The notes below the pieces were generated by a model, which worked only from the letters and a program-made list of their open reading frames with translations, did no database searches and was not told the DNA's origin. From Isoetes taiwanensis (taxonomy: Eukaryota > Streptophyta > Lycopodiopsida > Isoetales > Isoetaceae), in the NCBI GenBank assembly GCA_021234155.1, contig JAJEKV010000060.1, forward strand, positions 5,478,323 to 5,542,322: a stretch of DNA of 64,000 nucleotides, written 5' to 3'. Positions 22,841 to 35,170 of the stretch are shown here, one piece after another. Position numbers and translations under genes: made by a program. Positions within the stretch are counted from its first letter, which is position 1. Each line of letters begins with the position of its first letter.

Positions 22841-22989
22841 CCACCTTAGCATTTTCTGCCCTATCCGCCTATAGGTGTCTGCCACATGGCAGACATTCTT
22901 TCCAGGAATCACTCCATTCTGAACTTGATTTTCACAGAATCACTTATTCTCAGACAATTTCTAAATGTGTGTTTTTGCAGTGCTGATCA

Positions 22990-23175
22990 GACAAAAATCG
23001 AGAACATTACACAGATATTCATCAGACTTATTTCATTCACAGATATGAAATTACAAATATTCATCAGATATGAATATCTGATGAATTACAGATTCACAGA
23101 GATATGAATTACAGATTCACAGATTCACAGAGATATTTCATCACAGATAGGAATTACAGATTCACAGAGACTTTT
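22990..23175. repeat. Degenerate short tandem repeat
   Basis: Repeated variants of ACAGATTCACAGAGATATGA and the palindromic ATATTCATCAGATATGAATAT. No coding content. Confidence 0.6.
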
Positions 23176-23961
23176 GCATTCATAAAAAATCCATTAAACG
23201 ACTGCCATAGCTGCTGTTTGGCTGCAAAGAAAAAGGTAATACAATCTTGGCAAAGAAATTTGACCATTTCCTTCTTCCATTTTACCGAGTTTGATCATAG
23301 AAAATAAAGACACTTTGGAGATGCTTCGAAATTCCAGAGTGGACTACAAAAAGTCTTCGAAATCCTGTCCAAGCTTCACAAAACCTACGATTGTCTTGTT
23401 CTTGCTCTCTGCATGCATCTTGTTAAGCTACTCAGGAATAGTTATAGATGTGAAGAGCCTAAAACTAACTCTGCTACAAAAAAGCAGGGACTCTGCATAG
23501 AAGAAAAGCCAAGATTTGCAACAAAAAAAAGCAAGGAAGTCCAACCTATCGCATCCAAGCCGTCTGCATCCCCCGAACATCTCCCCAACCTGCATAAAAG
23601 GCACAATACACCATCAAATACAAAGAGTACATGCAAACAAAGAAAAAATCATAAAATCTAACCAAGAAAATCGTCCTAACAACAAAACAATGGTCTACGG
23701 CAAGAAAGTAATCATCCTAGCACTACAAAAACTCCAAGAACTCTAAAATAGCCGTCCAAGCACCTCCAAGAACAGTGGCGCTCCACCTAAGACCTACGCC
23801 AAAATGATGCTATGCCCAAGGCGCCTCAGAAGAGCTCGAGAACGACGAAATCGGTGCAACCAAACTGCCTGGCGCCATCACGGTGCCATAGCTGGAGCTC
23901 GAGGCAAACAGATAGAAAGCAAGAAAAAAATGCCATGTCAGCAGAAAATTGGACACTCCTA

Positions 23962-24088
23962 TTTTCATGTTACACCAATGTTTGTGTGTCGGGAATTCTA
24001 GCCAGAAAATTGGCCTCCGCGCTGACGCGCGTCGGCCAATTTTCTGGGCCAGAATTCCCTCCACACAAACATTCCTGTATATTGAAAG
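23962..24088. repeat. Long imperfect hairpin (foldback element)
   Basis: Inner arms GGGAATTCTAGCCAGAAAAT and TTTCTGGGCCAGAATTCCC pair around a GC-rich loop (24014-24033) containing the palindrome GACGCGCGTC. Outside them CAATGTTTGTGTG pairs with CACACAAACATT. Total arm length is about 45-50 bases each side. It resembles a small foldback MITE, but no target duplication is evident. Confidence 0.6.
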
Positions 24089-24779
24089 GGCGAGGTTTTC
24101 ATTTTGGTGGTAAACCTTCCTAATAAGAAGCAATCTATAATTTTATACAGATGGCTGGCTTTCATATATGGATGCATTGCTCTTCTATTGGCGTTCTGCA
24201 GAAATTTGATATCAAGACACATGGATTTGAAGAACTAAGAATTTTGAAGAAACAAGTAAAAAAGCAAAGGGCAAAAACTTTGAAAAAGATTTAAGCAAGC
24301 ATGGATTTCAATGAAAGAATTGAAAAGATTAACAATCGACATGCAAGAATTTGGACAAGGGAATAAGGTTGCCAAATTATGTGTTTAGTATGATTTTGGC
24401 AGTGGTTAGGCGGAAAAGGGGGGATGGGTTTTATTTCTGTGTAATAGAAGCCATGGTTTAAGGATGTAGTGGAGCGCCATGTGTTGCTGGGCATGGAGGC
24501 CACAGCAGTGGCACTCCTTTGCTGGAAGGAAGCTGGAACAGATCGTACTATGTCGGAATTGCAGGATCCCACCAAGTCCAGCGGCCAGATGCTACCAGGT
24601 CGGAATTGCAGGATGAATTGTGGCGGGGGTGAGGAGGCGAAGAAAGTAGAAGAAGAGGGTTGGGATTTCAGGAAGAACAGATGGCCTTGGGATTTTTCGT
24701 TGCTTGGAGTTATGCTCTGGCTTTCATCCGCATTTGATCTATAGTTCCTTCTTTCCTTTGATCTGTAGTGCCAGGGGCA

Positions 24780-25260
24780 GGTAGTGGAGGTGGCTCGATC
24801 TTATAAGTATTTGGGCATTGAGTTTTCTACTACCACACACCGGGATGCATCCATCGTTGTTACGGGTCACTGCAGCCTGGAAAGCCCCTCACAGATGCAA
24901 TGCAAAACAACAAATCACAAGGCGAGAAGTCAGATGCATGGGGTCACCAGCACACTTGTTTAGGGCCTTGGTTGAACCGGTCCTCCTCTATGGGGCGAAG
25001 TGTGGGGCCGGTGATATCCCTCACCACTTGGAACGATCTAGAGCAGTACGTAAGGCCTTCTTGGGAACCGGGAGGAAATCCACGGCCCCATATCGATCTT
25101 GCTCCAGGAGGCTTCCTTCCATTCGAGAGGGTCGCTTCGAACGCCACATTATTTACTTCTTAAGGTGGGGGCTATGGATGAAGCCCGGCTGCCCAACCTT
25201 GCTTTGGCAAGTGGCGATGGGCCCCCCTTGCGACTCAAAGCCTGCCTGAAAGACAAGCAA
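24780..25260 (+). pseudogene. Third LINE-type RT C-terminal fragment
   Basis: A frame starting near 24785 reads VEVARSYKYLGIEFSTTTH and later LFRALVEPVLLYGAK, the familiar region downstream of the YADD motif in many LINEs (KYLG, then PVLLYG). Several frames are needed, and no catalytic motif remains. The 24300-24780 stretch before it has no recognisable gene. Confidence 0.55.
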
Positions 25261-25723
25261 GCCCCAGTGGTTCTCGCTATGGAATGTGCAGAGCACACGA
25301 TGTGGACCAAGCATACACCGAAGGAACGCTGCCTTTGAAGCAAGATTGGATGCTTGCTTCATGGCCAAGCTTTGGGATGCAGAGGGCCCTGTCACATGTC
25401 AAGGTGGCAAATTATCGGCGGCGAGGTTAATCCCATGCTCACGAGGGCCCACACCACTACGTGCACCCATCTACCCATGAAAAGCGCCAGGTGATTGCCC
25501 CGCTCGACGACAGTGCACACCACCTCGCATTGAGACGGGGAGATGGATTGGGGAGCAGCGTGAGGACAGAGTCCCGCCAATCGCGTCCACCGTAGCCATT
25601 GAGGATGAAAGTCACGCCCTCCAGCCTGTCCGGCTGCACGAGCATATCCTGCCCTGTAGATGCTTTCGATTAGTTTGTGCCCCGGGCCTTGCATGAGCTA
25701 CGAGCACGACCTCCAGAGGGCTT

Positions 25724-26030
25724 GTTGGGATCATTACCTCCCGTGAGGTAATGGATACGGACTCGATTATGCCCCCCGTCCGAGGCATTAACCTCGGTTT
25801 GTACTTGTGATTATGTATATAACGGCGTGCATATCAAAGATCCTTATTGCTACTAAGGTTTTTCCCGAAAAACCCTTCTGGCGGGGTTTTAATCCCGGTA
25901 GTATCGCCTTTGCTCTCTCTTTGTACTTGGGTCCCATAGGCGGTTGGTCTCCGTGGACGATAAAATCATATTCTATTCTATTCTTATTTCCTTCGACCCT
26001 TGTTTCCCTCGGTCTGTAATTCCTTGTTTT
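25724..26030 (+). mobile_element. LTR-like fragment, possibly Ty1/copia solo LTR
   Basis: Starts TGTTGGGATCATTACC, contains a TATATAA box (near 25817), and has AAGGTTTTTCCCGAAAAACC followed by GGGGTTTTAATCCC, a pattern common in the R/U5 part of plant copia LTRs. The end and target duplication are not resolved. Confidence 0.35.
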
Positions 26031-27790
26031 CTTTGATCTGGAGTTTTTCGGAGAGGCTCCAGAGAGCAGCAGAGGTGGACGGCCGCAGAGGTGGACGGGC
26101 TATTCTGTATGGCCTCCTGTTTGCCATGGCTATACGTATCTTCCTAACGATATATATAATGCAGGGTTACCAAATATCTGTGGGTGTGATGTGTAAATGT
26201 GTGGACCCTAGATCTGGCATATTTGTAAGAATATGCCAAAATCCAATGAACCTTAAAAAACAATAAGGAGTTACCTCTCAATCGCACATGCCTCGCCAAC
26301 GTGTGTTTGGCGGGCTTTGCAAATCGTATTCCAGTCCCTTCCCAGAAAGGGTAACAAGATGCTAACGCATCAATGGGTTGCCCGTTGAAAGACCCATTGA
26401 TGCATCCACAACTAGGCATCATTATAATCATCTATGCCCATTAAGAAATGTTGGGTTCACATAATGCACAAGATGTTTATTGCAAAGTCCCATACTTTGC
26501 CATAATCAATTATTTGACTTATTTAACTTACTTTCTAGTGTGAAACTTTCATACCCATACTTCTAACCCATCCAAATATATTCTTGCTATTGCAATGACA
26601 TAACAAAACTACCTAGGAAATGCATTGAAGTATCCTACAATGCCTATTTATCAAATGCCACAAGTAAAGACTACAACGGAATCACAATATTTTGACTTTA
26701 GGAGGATCTTCATGCCCTTGTTTCTACACATCCCCGGATGATCCTCATCATTTTCTAGACTGGATTTTGACTTTTTACTTTACCTTTATATTACAATGGT
26801 TTTGATCTTTTGGTCTTCTAACCTTCCATGTATAATGATCACCAAAGATAAATTTCCAAATCTAGATTTGCATAAAATAGACCTTTTTTTTTTCATAAAA
26901 ACTTACAATGCATGGTCTATTTTGTGATCATTATTAAGTGAAGACCACATTTTAGAGACTGGATTATCACTAGCTTCTGATCTTCCAGTTTAGCCGCTAT
27001 AAGACTAACTACCTTCATCCCATTCATGTTACAAATTGCTTCTTCAATGAAAATTGTCTGTTGAATCAATCTAGCCAGTTGGGCTCTTAGTTTCTTCATA
27101 AAAGCTACACAATTGCGCGAACTGCACAACCATTACTTATTATGAAGCCATGGAAACCTCTCTAACCAGAAACACAAATCAGTGTAAAGTTTGCATAGCA
27201 TTTTCCTTGCGGCATGGTCGGAACTTCAAAACAAAGCTTATAAAAACATAGACAACTGTTTGCGACAATTTAAACATTACCTGCTAAGTTTGCATCCTTG
27301 AGTAGCAGCCAATATTTTATTCCTTTTAGGCTATCATGCATCTAACCTTCAATAATATCATTGTAACAACTCATGCTTGTGTGTGCTAGGTATTCAAATT
27401 CACAAACAACAGCTAGAAAGCATTAACTTAGTCATTTTCTAATTCTATCCTAAACGACAAACTATGTTGAAACCTTTAATGGTCAGATAATCATAGCGAT
27501 AACAACACCTTCAACAGATATTTCATATATATCATAGAGGCGACAAACAACTTGTAAAAGGTAGAAAAATCTTGTGCCCAGCAAGAGTGTATATGTAAAC
27601 ATTGATTCTAATTTTTCATTCACGAGGCATGCCAAATTCTGTACATATTCAAAAATTTCCAGGTATATCTCCATTAAGAGTAACTGGAAATTATGGAATA
27701 GCTAATATGCATCCATGCCTGATCATTAAGATGTATAATACTTGAGCTCTACTGACATTGGTCTCACACGCACCATAGACATGAGATCTT
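26031..27790. other. Intergenic DNA downstream of the PORR gene
   Basis: AT-rich sequence with no ORF of recognisable similarity on either strand. The last few hundred bases (27500-27800) may include the 3' UTR of the minus-strand PORR gene. Confidence 0.4.
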
Positions 27791-27802
27791 CTGGTTTAGA
27801 CT

Positions 27803-29107
27803 CTACCATACTTCACGAGGAGGTCCATTGTTAACAAATTCTTTCCGTACTAGTCCCAATGATTTAAGTGTTGATATCCTATCTCTTTTTGGTAGTGCAA
27901 TGTATTGATCTCCTTGTACTTCGTCTGACCATTCACCATCATCCATGTCATCACTTTCATCATCAACAGCGTCATCCATATCTAATTTCTCCACATTACT
28001 ACCTACACTAATAAGGGCTGCAAGCTTTTCTTTCACAAGCACCAAGGGATCCTTCTCTATTAACTCAGAGTTATGATAGGCTTCCCTTAAAAAATAGAGT
28101 CTCATTGACCCTTTAATAATGAGACATATAAATGTTCTCTGGATGGCGGTAACCATTGGATGTAGACGCTGTGAAAATTTATAATCCTTCCGGAAGTCTG
28201 TCAAATGATCGGTTAGAGTTCTTTTCTCATTGGTAAGAGTTAACAGCTCATGGACCACTGCAACTGCATGTTTCTCTGCCTCAGGTGATGCTGCATCCAA
28301 ATCACTGAAATCTGAATAAAGTGATATAAATGGAAGCCTACCAAAACTTCTCTTTATCCTTTCTAGAAAGATTAAGCCCTCTTGGAAGACTAATTCTAGA
28401 AAACCTTGGGTGTCTCCCACATACTATAATTTCATCAGGTTGTTCCTGAGGGCTGAGCTTTTTCTTCGTTGAAGTACTGATAGCAAGGGTTGGGTCCCAA
28501 GAAGTGAGTTCTAATGCTGGTCCCATGCCAATCTGAACAACTTTGAAAAAAACAGGATAATTGTTTACCATCACCGTGTCAAAATCATTAGGAAGACCTA
28601 AATCACGTTTCAGATGCTTACTTTTTGACAATAAAATCCTTTTGTCAATTGACATCATAAGATTTTTTCTCAACTTTTTTCTCAACCTTTTAACAACCAT
28701 TTCCTCCATCTCTTGCTTTATCTTCAGCTCTTCCAAATACTGAGCTTCAGCTTGAGGAGTTAACTTAAAATATTAGCTCCTTCTTCAAAAACTCTAAACA
28801 CTGCAGGGTAACGGCAAAGCAAAACTATAAAACGTCTCTTACCTATTAAACCCATTTGCTTCCAATATTTGCCTAGCCTTCTGAGAGGCATGATGCGTTC
28901 AGGTTCTCTGTCGACAAGCTCTTTAACCCTAGAAACAATTTTGAGCTTCTTTTCCCGATCAATAACTTTGTCAAATGCCGGATCTTTCCTCCTCTTTATT
29001 TTGGCCATCACGTCCAAATGCTTTTGCCCTTCTCTTGAATCTTTTGCCATTGAAAGCCAGAAACGCGCTGATTTTGAAGACTGGCAAGGCCATCGCCAAA
29101 AAAACAA
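27803..29107 (-). pseudogene. PORR-domain organelle RNA-binding protein, with two frameshifts
   Basis: The plant organelle RNA recognition (PORR) family binds mitochondrial or chloroplast introns to aid splicing. Three consecutive frames give one colinear protein. 29107-28760 has KIKRRKDPAFDKVIDREKKL, RIMPLRRLGKYWKQMGL and LLCRYPAVFRVF. 28775-28338 has LTPQAEAQYLEELK, KRDLGLPNDFDTVMVNNYP and LELTSWDPTLAIS, ending RGLNLSRKDKEKF. 28346-27803 has GRLPFISLYSDFSDLD, EKHAVAVVHELLTLTNEKR and SELIEKDPLVLVKEKL, then an acidic tail. Breaks lie at about 28765 (TTTTAAG) and 28343 (TTTT), both in homopolymers, so either assembly errors or recent damage. A separate frame at 29055 begins MALPVFKISAFLAFNGKRF, which looks like a mitochondrial presequence and could be the real N terminus if a third indel is allowed. 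Confidence 0.85.
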
Positions 29108-29163
29108 GATGTGATAAGATCCAAGGGCCTAGGAAAGGACCTAAACGCTGTAGATAGCTTGCA

Positions 29164-29508
29164 TCAAAATATTGCAATGCTTTTGTGAGCTTTTGTTTTA
29201 TTTTTCTGCCCCTTGATCCTCAGATATGATGGCTGGCACTTGAGTGTGGGAATATATGCTGACAGACCTATTGTCAGCTGTACAGCAATGGAGGTGCAGA
29301 AATCTCTTCCTTTTATGTATATCTTCAAAAAGTGATCCCATACCTCACAATGCAGACATGCTTTAAACTGGTCCCACTTTCTGTAGCATCCTGTGCATAA
29401 GGGGTAAGTATCACTGACAAATTGCATTATACATGGTGAAATAACTCGCCAGGGATATCTCTTAGCAGAAACCTCTTTCTTCTCGTGGTCTGACAGAAGG
29501 ATTGACAT
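29164..29508 (-). other. Short cysteine-rich ORF, unrecognised
   Basis: A 114-codon minus-strand frame with CTGC and CLHC spaced as C-x2-C-x9-C-x2-C, a possible zinc ribbon, between the PORR and DUF506 genes. It may be an exon or a relic. No family recognised. Confidence 0.3.
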
Positions 29509-29704
29509 ATAGTGTCAAGGCGCTGTTATAAGCTAGAATTACCTGCTGTAATTGTAAATCTGAACTGCCCGTAAACTCATTATTGCTTGGTCTGTAATCC
29601 AAACAACTTGGGTAACCGCTTAACTTCCAATTTACATAGGAAAATCTCTTCTCTATACAAAAATTAACATGAATAACATGTATCTACATGCTTCTTGGGG
29701 CGCT

Positions 29705-30752
29705 CTAGAACCATTTTAGTGACTGTTTTCTAGGCGCATAAATGGATCTGCTTTTTCTGATGTTATGGAAATTTTTCTCAGAATCTGAGACAATACCTTC
29801 TTTGATAAGTGCCAGATGCTCACTGCAAGTTTTACTTTGTGGGTTTGTCACGGTTGTAGCAGCAGAGTGATTGTCAGAGCATTTGGAGCAGGAAATACCA
29901 TTTTGAAAACTGGTCATGGTAGTCCGCTCGTGAGGAGAAAGCCACTTAGCACACATGTAGTCAAAAGTTCTCCAAGGAGCTAGGTACAAGCAGTTCTGAG
30001 ATAAAGAGAATTTGGCTGCCTCTGACATTATTTGCAACACATGCTCCAACTCTGGCCTCCTACCTATGAACACAGTTGGTAGCAAATTCAACGCTGTTAC
30101 ATACTGCTCAGTAGGTCTGGCAATCTCAAACTGAGATTTGAAATCCAAATCTATAATCAGCCTATCTTTGCTTACAATCTCCCCATCTATCAACACATCA
30201 ACGTACTCATATTCACCTGCATAAAAGCATTACTGTTCAGATTCAGAAAGCAGGACTGACTGTCAAATGTTCAGGTTTATAGTAGATGTTGATGAAGAAA
30301 CAACATGTAAAGAAGATGAACATGCATGATGCCATTTAAGCTCACCTCCTGGAACTTGGCCAAGGCTTTGCCATTTTAATTTGCATAAGGCTGCATCATG
30401 TCCCAAAGAATTAAGACGTTCTGCTACTAATTCACGTATACAAATTTCACGTATACAAATTCCTCTGCATTCCATGCCATGTTCATGGCAAATCAAATCT
30501 GTCTCTGCGTCTATGCCTAGCAATATCTTTGTCACAACTGACAACATATTTTTCTCTGATGGAACATCAGATGATACAAGCACCTGCATTCCGTAGCCAT
30601 GAAGCTCATAAGACATTATCATTCACACACATGCAAACATATTTTACCTTCAATCTCTCACAAAGATGAGCAAACTTTGTAGCTCCATTATCATTATCCA
30701 CCCTTTCTGGCTCATCGTTTTCTTGGCATCCATTTTCAATAAAATCATGCAT
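29705..30752 (-). CDS. DUF506 / PDDEXK_6 family protein, three exons
   Basis: This plant-specific family has a PDDEXK nuclease-like fold of mostly unknown function. Exons on the minus strand: 30752-30648 (first in-frame ATG at 30752), 30583-30346 and 30216-29705. Introns 30584-30647 (64 nt) and 30217-30345 (129 nt) both have GT...AG borders and keep the frame. Diagnostic sequence: LNSLGHDAALCKLKW, then PGG / EYEYVDVLIDGE across the second junction, DRLIIDLDFKSQFEIARPT, LPTVFIGRRPELEHVLQIMSE and LAPWRTFDYMCAKWLSPH, each a family hallmark. ICIREICIRE reveals a small in-frame tandem duplication near 30430-30460. A stop lies just upstream of exon 1 in frame, so either 30752 is the start or an earlier exon was missed. 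It is transcribed divergently from the helicase gene. Confidence 0.8.
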
Positions 30753-31409
30753 TCTGCCAAATCGTGTTTCAAATTCAGCCTCTCAAGAACACAGGGCTCT
30801 CTGGTGGGTTCAAGAGGGCATCCGAAAAAATGAAGCAAGACCTTGGAATGAAGAAGATAAAACGATGCAGATGAAAAGGGCAGATTAAGCAGACTAAAGG
30901 CAGACTAAACGATGCAGACTAAAGGCCTATTAATAGCTTATGTGTTTCTAAGAAGTCCACTTCTAAAATCGATAGTAACAGAAAGTTTTATGGGTTACCC
31001 ATGCCACGAGAGCCAGCTTAACAGACGCAGAACCACCCTGGAGCAGACATCAGTGGACGACAGGCTTGGAGCCTGAGAGATCTGCCGACCACATCCCCAC
31101 CCTCCGCCAAGCTCGTGTGCAATCTACGCCGTCTAAGTGTATTGAGGGGTCCCTCAAATCCCAAAATTCCACAGCCGTCCACAAGAGATATGCCACAAGA
31201 TTCTTCAATCGCAGCCCTCTAAGCGTCTTGCCTCACACTCCCCAGGGGTTGCCCTACGGGCAACCCAATAAAGGGCTCTAAAGGGGCGGGTAATAAAGGG
31301 CTCTATATCGTTGTCTTGCCCACTACGTCACCCTTCCCAGGAAAGAAAAATACAGGTTTTGGCCGTGCGCAGGTGTGATTCCACCTTAAAACCTTCTAAG
31401 CCGCGAGCA
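30753..31409. promoter_or_regulatory. Divergent intergenic region between DUF506 and Prp22-type genes
   Basis: About 650 bases hold both 5' regions. A TATA-like CTATATC (31303-31309) lies about 100 bases before the helicase ATG. GGGCTCTA and AATAAAGGGC are repeated near 31265-31300. No other gene seen. Confidence 0.4.
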
Positions 31410-34400
31410 ATGGAGTCGCTGAATGATCTCGAGTATCTGTCTCTCGTTTCCAAGGTATGTTTCGAGCTTGAAAATCATATAGGTTGCGGTGATAAAACCC
31501 TAGCGGAGTTTATTATCGAGCTTGCTCGCTCCGGTGATTCCGGCGAAGCTTTTGAATCCAATTTGAAAGGAAGTGGAGCTGAAATGCCAGGTTACTTTGT
31601 TAAGACGCTTTACACCATCATTAATGCCATTCTTCCTGCCAAGAATAAAAATAAGGGTACTGAAGGCCCGAAGGGGCCTGTAGATGAGAAGAAGGCAGGT
31701 TTCCCTGGGCTTGCAGTCCCTGATAACAAACAGAGAGTTCGGGAAATAGGCGAGAAGCTTGATGATATTGCATGGAGGGAAGATAATTCGAAACCCAAGG
31801 ATAAGAATGATCATAGCTGTTATAAAGAATGTCATAGAGATGATAGCCCAAGAGAGGAGAAAAAAAGCACAAGGGAGGAAGGAAGAAGGCATGATAGAAG
31901 CGGGAATCGTGATTCTGAAAAAGATGGTGTAGAATCTACTAGTTATACGCAGGCTCATGATCTACATGGTAGGAGACATGACGATGAGGATCATCTCAGT
32001 GGTAGGTATGATAACAGAGAAAGGGATAGGGAAAGAGGAAGAGGAAGAGGAAGGGATCGAGGTAATAGTCTAGGTCACAGGGATAGGGAGAAAGGGAGGG
32101 AATCGAATCTTCTGGGTAAAGATGGAGACTGCAGAAATGACTATAGGCCAAAATGTGTTGAAGACAGGAATAAAGGAAAACAAAGTCAGCTTCCTGAGTC
32201 AGATGAACCAGAACTATTTGGAATCTACAGAGGTAAGGTTTCCAGGATAATGCAATGTGGATGCTTTGTACAACTGCATGGCTTTCGGAACAGGAAGGAA
32301 GGGCTTGTTCATGTCTCGCAGATAGCATCTAGGAGAATACATCATGCAAAAGATGCAGTTGAGAGGGATCAGGAAGTCTGGGTGAAGGTTATTTCGTTAT
32401 CTGGAGAAAAGATGAGTCTGTCCATGCAGGATGTTCATCAGCAAACAGGGCATGATCTACTGCCCATGAAGAATCCACAGTCAGCGTCTGTTGATGATGA
32501 GACATTCCGAGCTAATCCGTCAAGCACGAGCCAGGCCCCTATTACCAGGAAAGGACTGTCTGGAATCACCATAGTGGAGGAGGATGACAATTCATCTTCT
32601 CGGAGGCCCATGAAGAGGATGACTTCTCCCGAAAAATGGGAGGCTAAACAGCTGATAGCATCAGGTGTTCTGGATGTTAGGGACTATCCAAAAAATGAGG
32701 ATGATGATAGTGGCTTACTTTATCAGGATGAAGGTACCGAAGAAGAGCTTGAAATTGAGCTTAATGAAGATGAACCAGCATTCCTTAGGGGCCACACCAG
32801 GTATTCCATTAACATGTCACCTGTCAAGATAGTTAAGAACCCAGACGGGTCATTACAACGGGCAGCCATGACACAGTCTGCACTTGCAAAGGAAAGGAGG
32901 GAACTAAAGGAGCAACAACAGAGAACAATGCTGGACTCAATACCTAAAGATCTGAACAGGCCGTGGGAGGATCCCATGCCTGAGACTGGGGAAAGACACC
33001 TCGCGCAGGAGTTAAGGGGTGTTGGCCTTTCAGCATATGACATGCCGGATTGGAAGAAAGATGCTTTTGGGAAGGCACCTTCTTTTGGACAGCGCTCTAA
33101 GCTGTCTATACAGGAACAGCGGCAAAGTCTACCCATATATAAGCTAAAAAATGAACTTGTCCAGGCCGTGAAAGAGAATCAGGTCTTGGTTGTAATTGGA
33201 GAGACAGGATCCGGAAAGACCACCCAGATGACTCAATATTTGGCAGAGGCGGGCTATACTACAAGAGGGAAAATTGGATGTACTCAACCCCGGCGTGTGG
33301 CTGCCATGTCTGTTGCAAAACGTGTTGCAGAAGAGTTTGGCTGTCGTTTAGGAGAAGAGGTTGGATATGCAATTCGTTTTGAAGATTGTACAGGACCTGA
33401 AACTGCTATAAAATACATGACAGATGGTATGCTATTGCGAGAAATTTTGATCGATGAGAACCTCGTACAATATTCAGTTATCATGCTTGATGAAGCTCAT
33501 GAGAGAACCATTCATACCGATGTTCTCTTTGGTCTTCTTAAAGGTTTGGTCAGGCGACGGCCTGACATGCGTTTGATTGTGACATCTGCAACGCTCGATG
33601 CGGAGAAGTTTTCTGGGTACTTCTTCGATTGTAACATTTTTACTATTCCAGGAAGATCATACCCTGTAGAAATTCTGTATACAAAGCAACCAGAGACTGA
33701 CTACTTGGATGCTGCCCTAATTACAGTTATGCAAATACACTTGACAGAGCCTGAAGGTGACGTTCTCCTTTTCTTGACAGGTCAAGAAGAGATTGACACA
33801 GCATGTCAGATTCTATATGAAAGAATGAAAGGGTTGGGACCTAATGTCCCAGAATTGATTATTTTGCCAGTATATAGTGCTTTGCCTAGTGAAATCCAGA
33901 CGCGGATCTTTGAACATGCTCCACTCGGTACAAGGAAAGTTGTGGTAGCTACCAACATTGCAGAGGCGTCTTTGACTATTGATGGAATTTATTACGTTGT
34001 TGATCCTGGCTTTGCGAAGCAGAAAGTTTACAATCCAAAGCTTAGGTTGGACTCCCTTGTTATCACTCCAATTTCTCAAGCTTCTGCTAAGCAAAGGGCA
34101 GGACGTGCTGGCCGTACTGGGCCGGGAAAATGTTACAGGCTGTATACGGAAAGTGCCTTTTGGAATGAAATGCTGCCTACGACTGTCCCAGAAATTCAGC
34201 GAATTAATCTTGGAATGACAGTGCTAACAATGAAAGCTATGGGCATAAATGACCTCCTTTCATTTGATTTCATGGATCCACCCCCACCTCAAGCTCTTAT
34301 CTCTGCAATGGAGCAGCTTTATAGCTTACAAGCACTCGATGAGGAAGGTTTATTGACGAAGTTAGGTAGAAAGATGGCTGAGTTCCCATTGGATCCACCA

Positions 34401-35093
34401 TTATCAAAAATGCTCCTGGCCAGCGTGGATCTTGGTTGCAGCAATGAGATCCTTACCATTATTTCAATGTTGCAAGCTCAAAATATTTTCTACCGCCCTC
34501 GTGAGAAACAAGCTCAGGCAGACCAGAAAAAGGCCAAGTTTTTTCAACCAGAAGGAGACCACTTAACATTGCTTGCAGTTTATGAAGCTTGGAAAGCAAA
34601 CGATTTTTCTGGTCCTTGGTGTTTTGAGAATTTTGTGCAATTAAGATCATTGAGAAGGGCACAAGATGTGAGAAAACAACTACTTACGATAATGGACAGA
34701 TATAAACTTGATGTTATTAGTGCTGGAAAGAACTTCACAAAAATCAGAAAAGCAATTTGTGCGGGATTCTTTTTTCATGCAGCTCGGAAGGATCCCCAGG
34801 AAGGGTACCGCACATTAGTAGAAAATCAGCCCGTGTACATTCATCCAAGTAGTGCATTATTCCAAAGACAGCCTGACTGGGTAATTTACAATGAGCTAGT
34901 GATGACAACCAAGGAGTACATGCGTGAAGTCACCCTTGTTGATCCAAAGTGGCTTGTGGAGTTGGCACCGAGCTTTTTCAGGGTGGCTGATCCAATGAAG
35001 CTCAGCAAACGAAAGAGACAGGAGAGAATAGAGCCATTATATGACAGGTACCATGAACCGAACTCATGGCGTTTAAGCAAGCGTCGCGGTTAA
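31410..35093 (+). CDS. PRP22: DEAH-box pre-mRNA splicing helicase, Prp22/DHX8 type
   Basis: Intact single-exon gene of 1227 codons. I take the ATG at 31410 ([16 protein letters not shown]) because the upstream extension to 31311 has no ATG. Family members release spliced mRNA from the spliceosome in the nucleus. Domain order: N-terminal helical domain (about 1-90, with AEFIIELA and [12 protein letters not shown]); Arg/Asp/Glu-rich linker with [14 protein letters not shown] (about 140-255); S1 RNA-binding domain (268-340, [13 protein letters not shown] and [10 protein letters not shown]); helicase core with [10 protein letters not shown] (597-606), [22 protein letters not shown] (694-697), [21 protein letters not shown] and [10 protein letters not shown] (895-904); then HA2 and OB-fold regions ending [14 protein letters not shown]. 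The S1 domain separates Prp22 from Prp2, Prp16 and Prp43. All catalytic motifs are present. Length is close to plant homologues. Confidence 0.97.
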   Translation: MESLNDLEYLSLVSKVCFELENHIGCGDKTLAEFIIELARSGDSGEAFESNLKGSGAEMPGYFVKTLYTIINAILPAKNKNKGTEGPKGPVDEKKAGFPGLAVPDNKQRVREIGEKLDDIAWREDNSKPKDKNDHSCYKECHRDDSPREEKKSTREEGRRHDRSGNRDSEKDGVESTSYTQAHDLHGRRHDDEDHLSGRYDNRERDRERGRGRGRDRGNSLGHRDREKGRESNLLGKDGDCRNDYRPKCVEDRNKGKQSQLPESDEPELFGIYRGKVSRIMQCGCFVQLHGFRNRKEGLVHVSQIASRRIHHAKDAVERDQEVWVKVISLSGEKMSLSMQDVHQQTGHDLLPMKNPQSASVDDETFRANPSSTSQAPITRKGLSGITIVEEDDNSSSRRPMKRMTSPEKWEAKQLIASGVLDVRDYPKNEDDDSGLLYQDEGTEEELEIELNEDEPAFLRGHTRYSINMSPVKIVKNPDGSLQRAAMTQSALAKERRELKEQQQRTMLDSIPKDLNRPWEDPMPETGERHLAQELRGVGLSAYDMPDWKKDAFGKAPSFGQRSKLSIQEQRQSLPIYKLKNELVQAVKENQVLVVIGETGSGKTTQMTQYLAEAGYTTRGKIGCTQPRRVAAMSVAKRVAEEFGCRLGEEVGYAIRFEDCTGPETAIKYMTDGMLLREILIDENLVQYSVIMLDEAHERTIHTDVLFGLLKGLVRRRPDMRLIVTSATLDAEKFSGYFFDCNIFTIPGRSYPVEILYTKQPETDYLDAALITVMQIHLTEPEGDVLLFLTGQEEIDTACQILYERMKGLGPNVPELIILPVYSALPSEIQTRIFEHAPLGTRKVVVATNIAEASLTIDGIYYVVDPGFAKQKVYNPKLRLDSLVITPISQASAKQRAGRAGRTGPGKCYRLYTESAFWNEMLPTTVPEIQRINLGMTVLTMKAMGINDLLSFDFMDPPPPQALISAMEQLYSLQALDEEGLLTKLGRKMAEFPLDPPLSKMLLASVDLGCSNEILTIISMLQAQNIFYRPREKQAQADQKKAKFFQPEGDHLTLLAVYEAWKANDFSGPWCFENFVQLRSLRRAQDVRKQLLTIMDRYKLDVISAGKNFTKIRKAICAGFFFHAARKDPQEGYRTLVENQPVYIHPSSALFQRQPDWVIYNELVMTTKEYMREVTLVDPKWLVELAPSFFRVADPMKLSKRKRQERIEPLYDRYHEPNSWRLSKRRG

Positions 35094-35170
35094 TTTTTTC
35101 TATCATTCTTGCTTTTCTATAAACAGCTTTAATGCTGTTCCGGCATGCTTTGAAAAACAACGAAGTGTAT

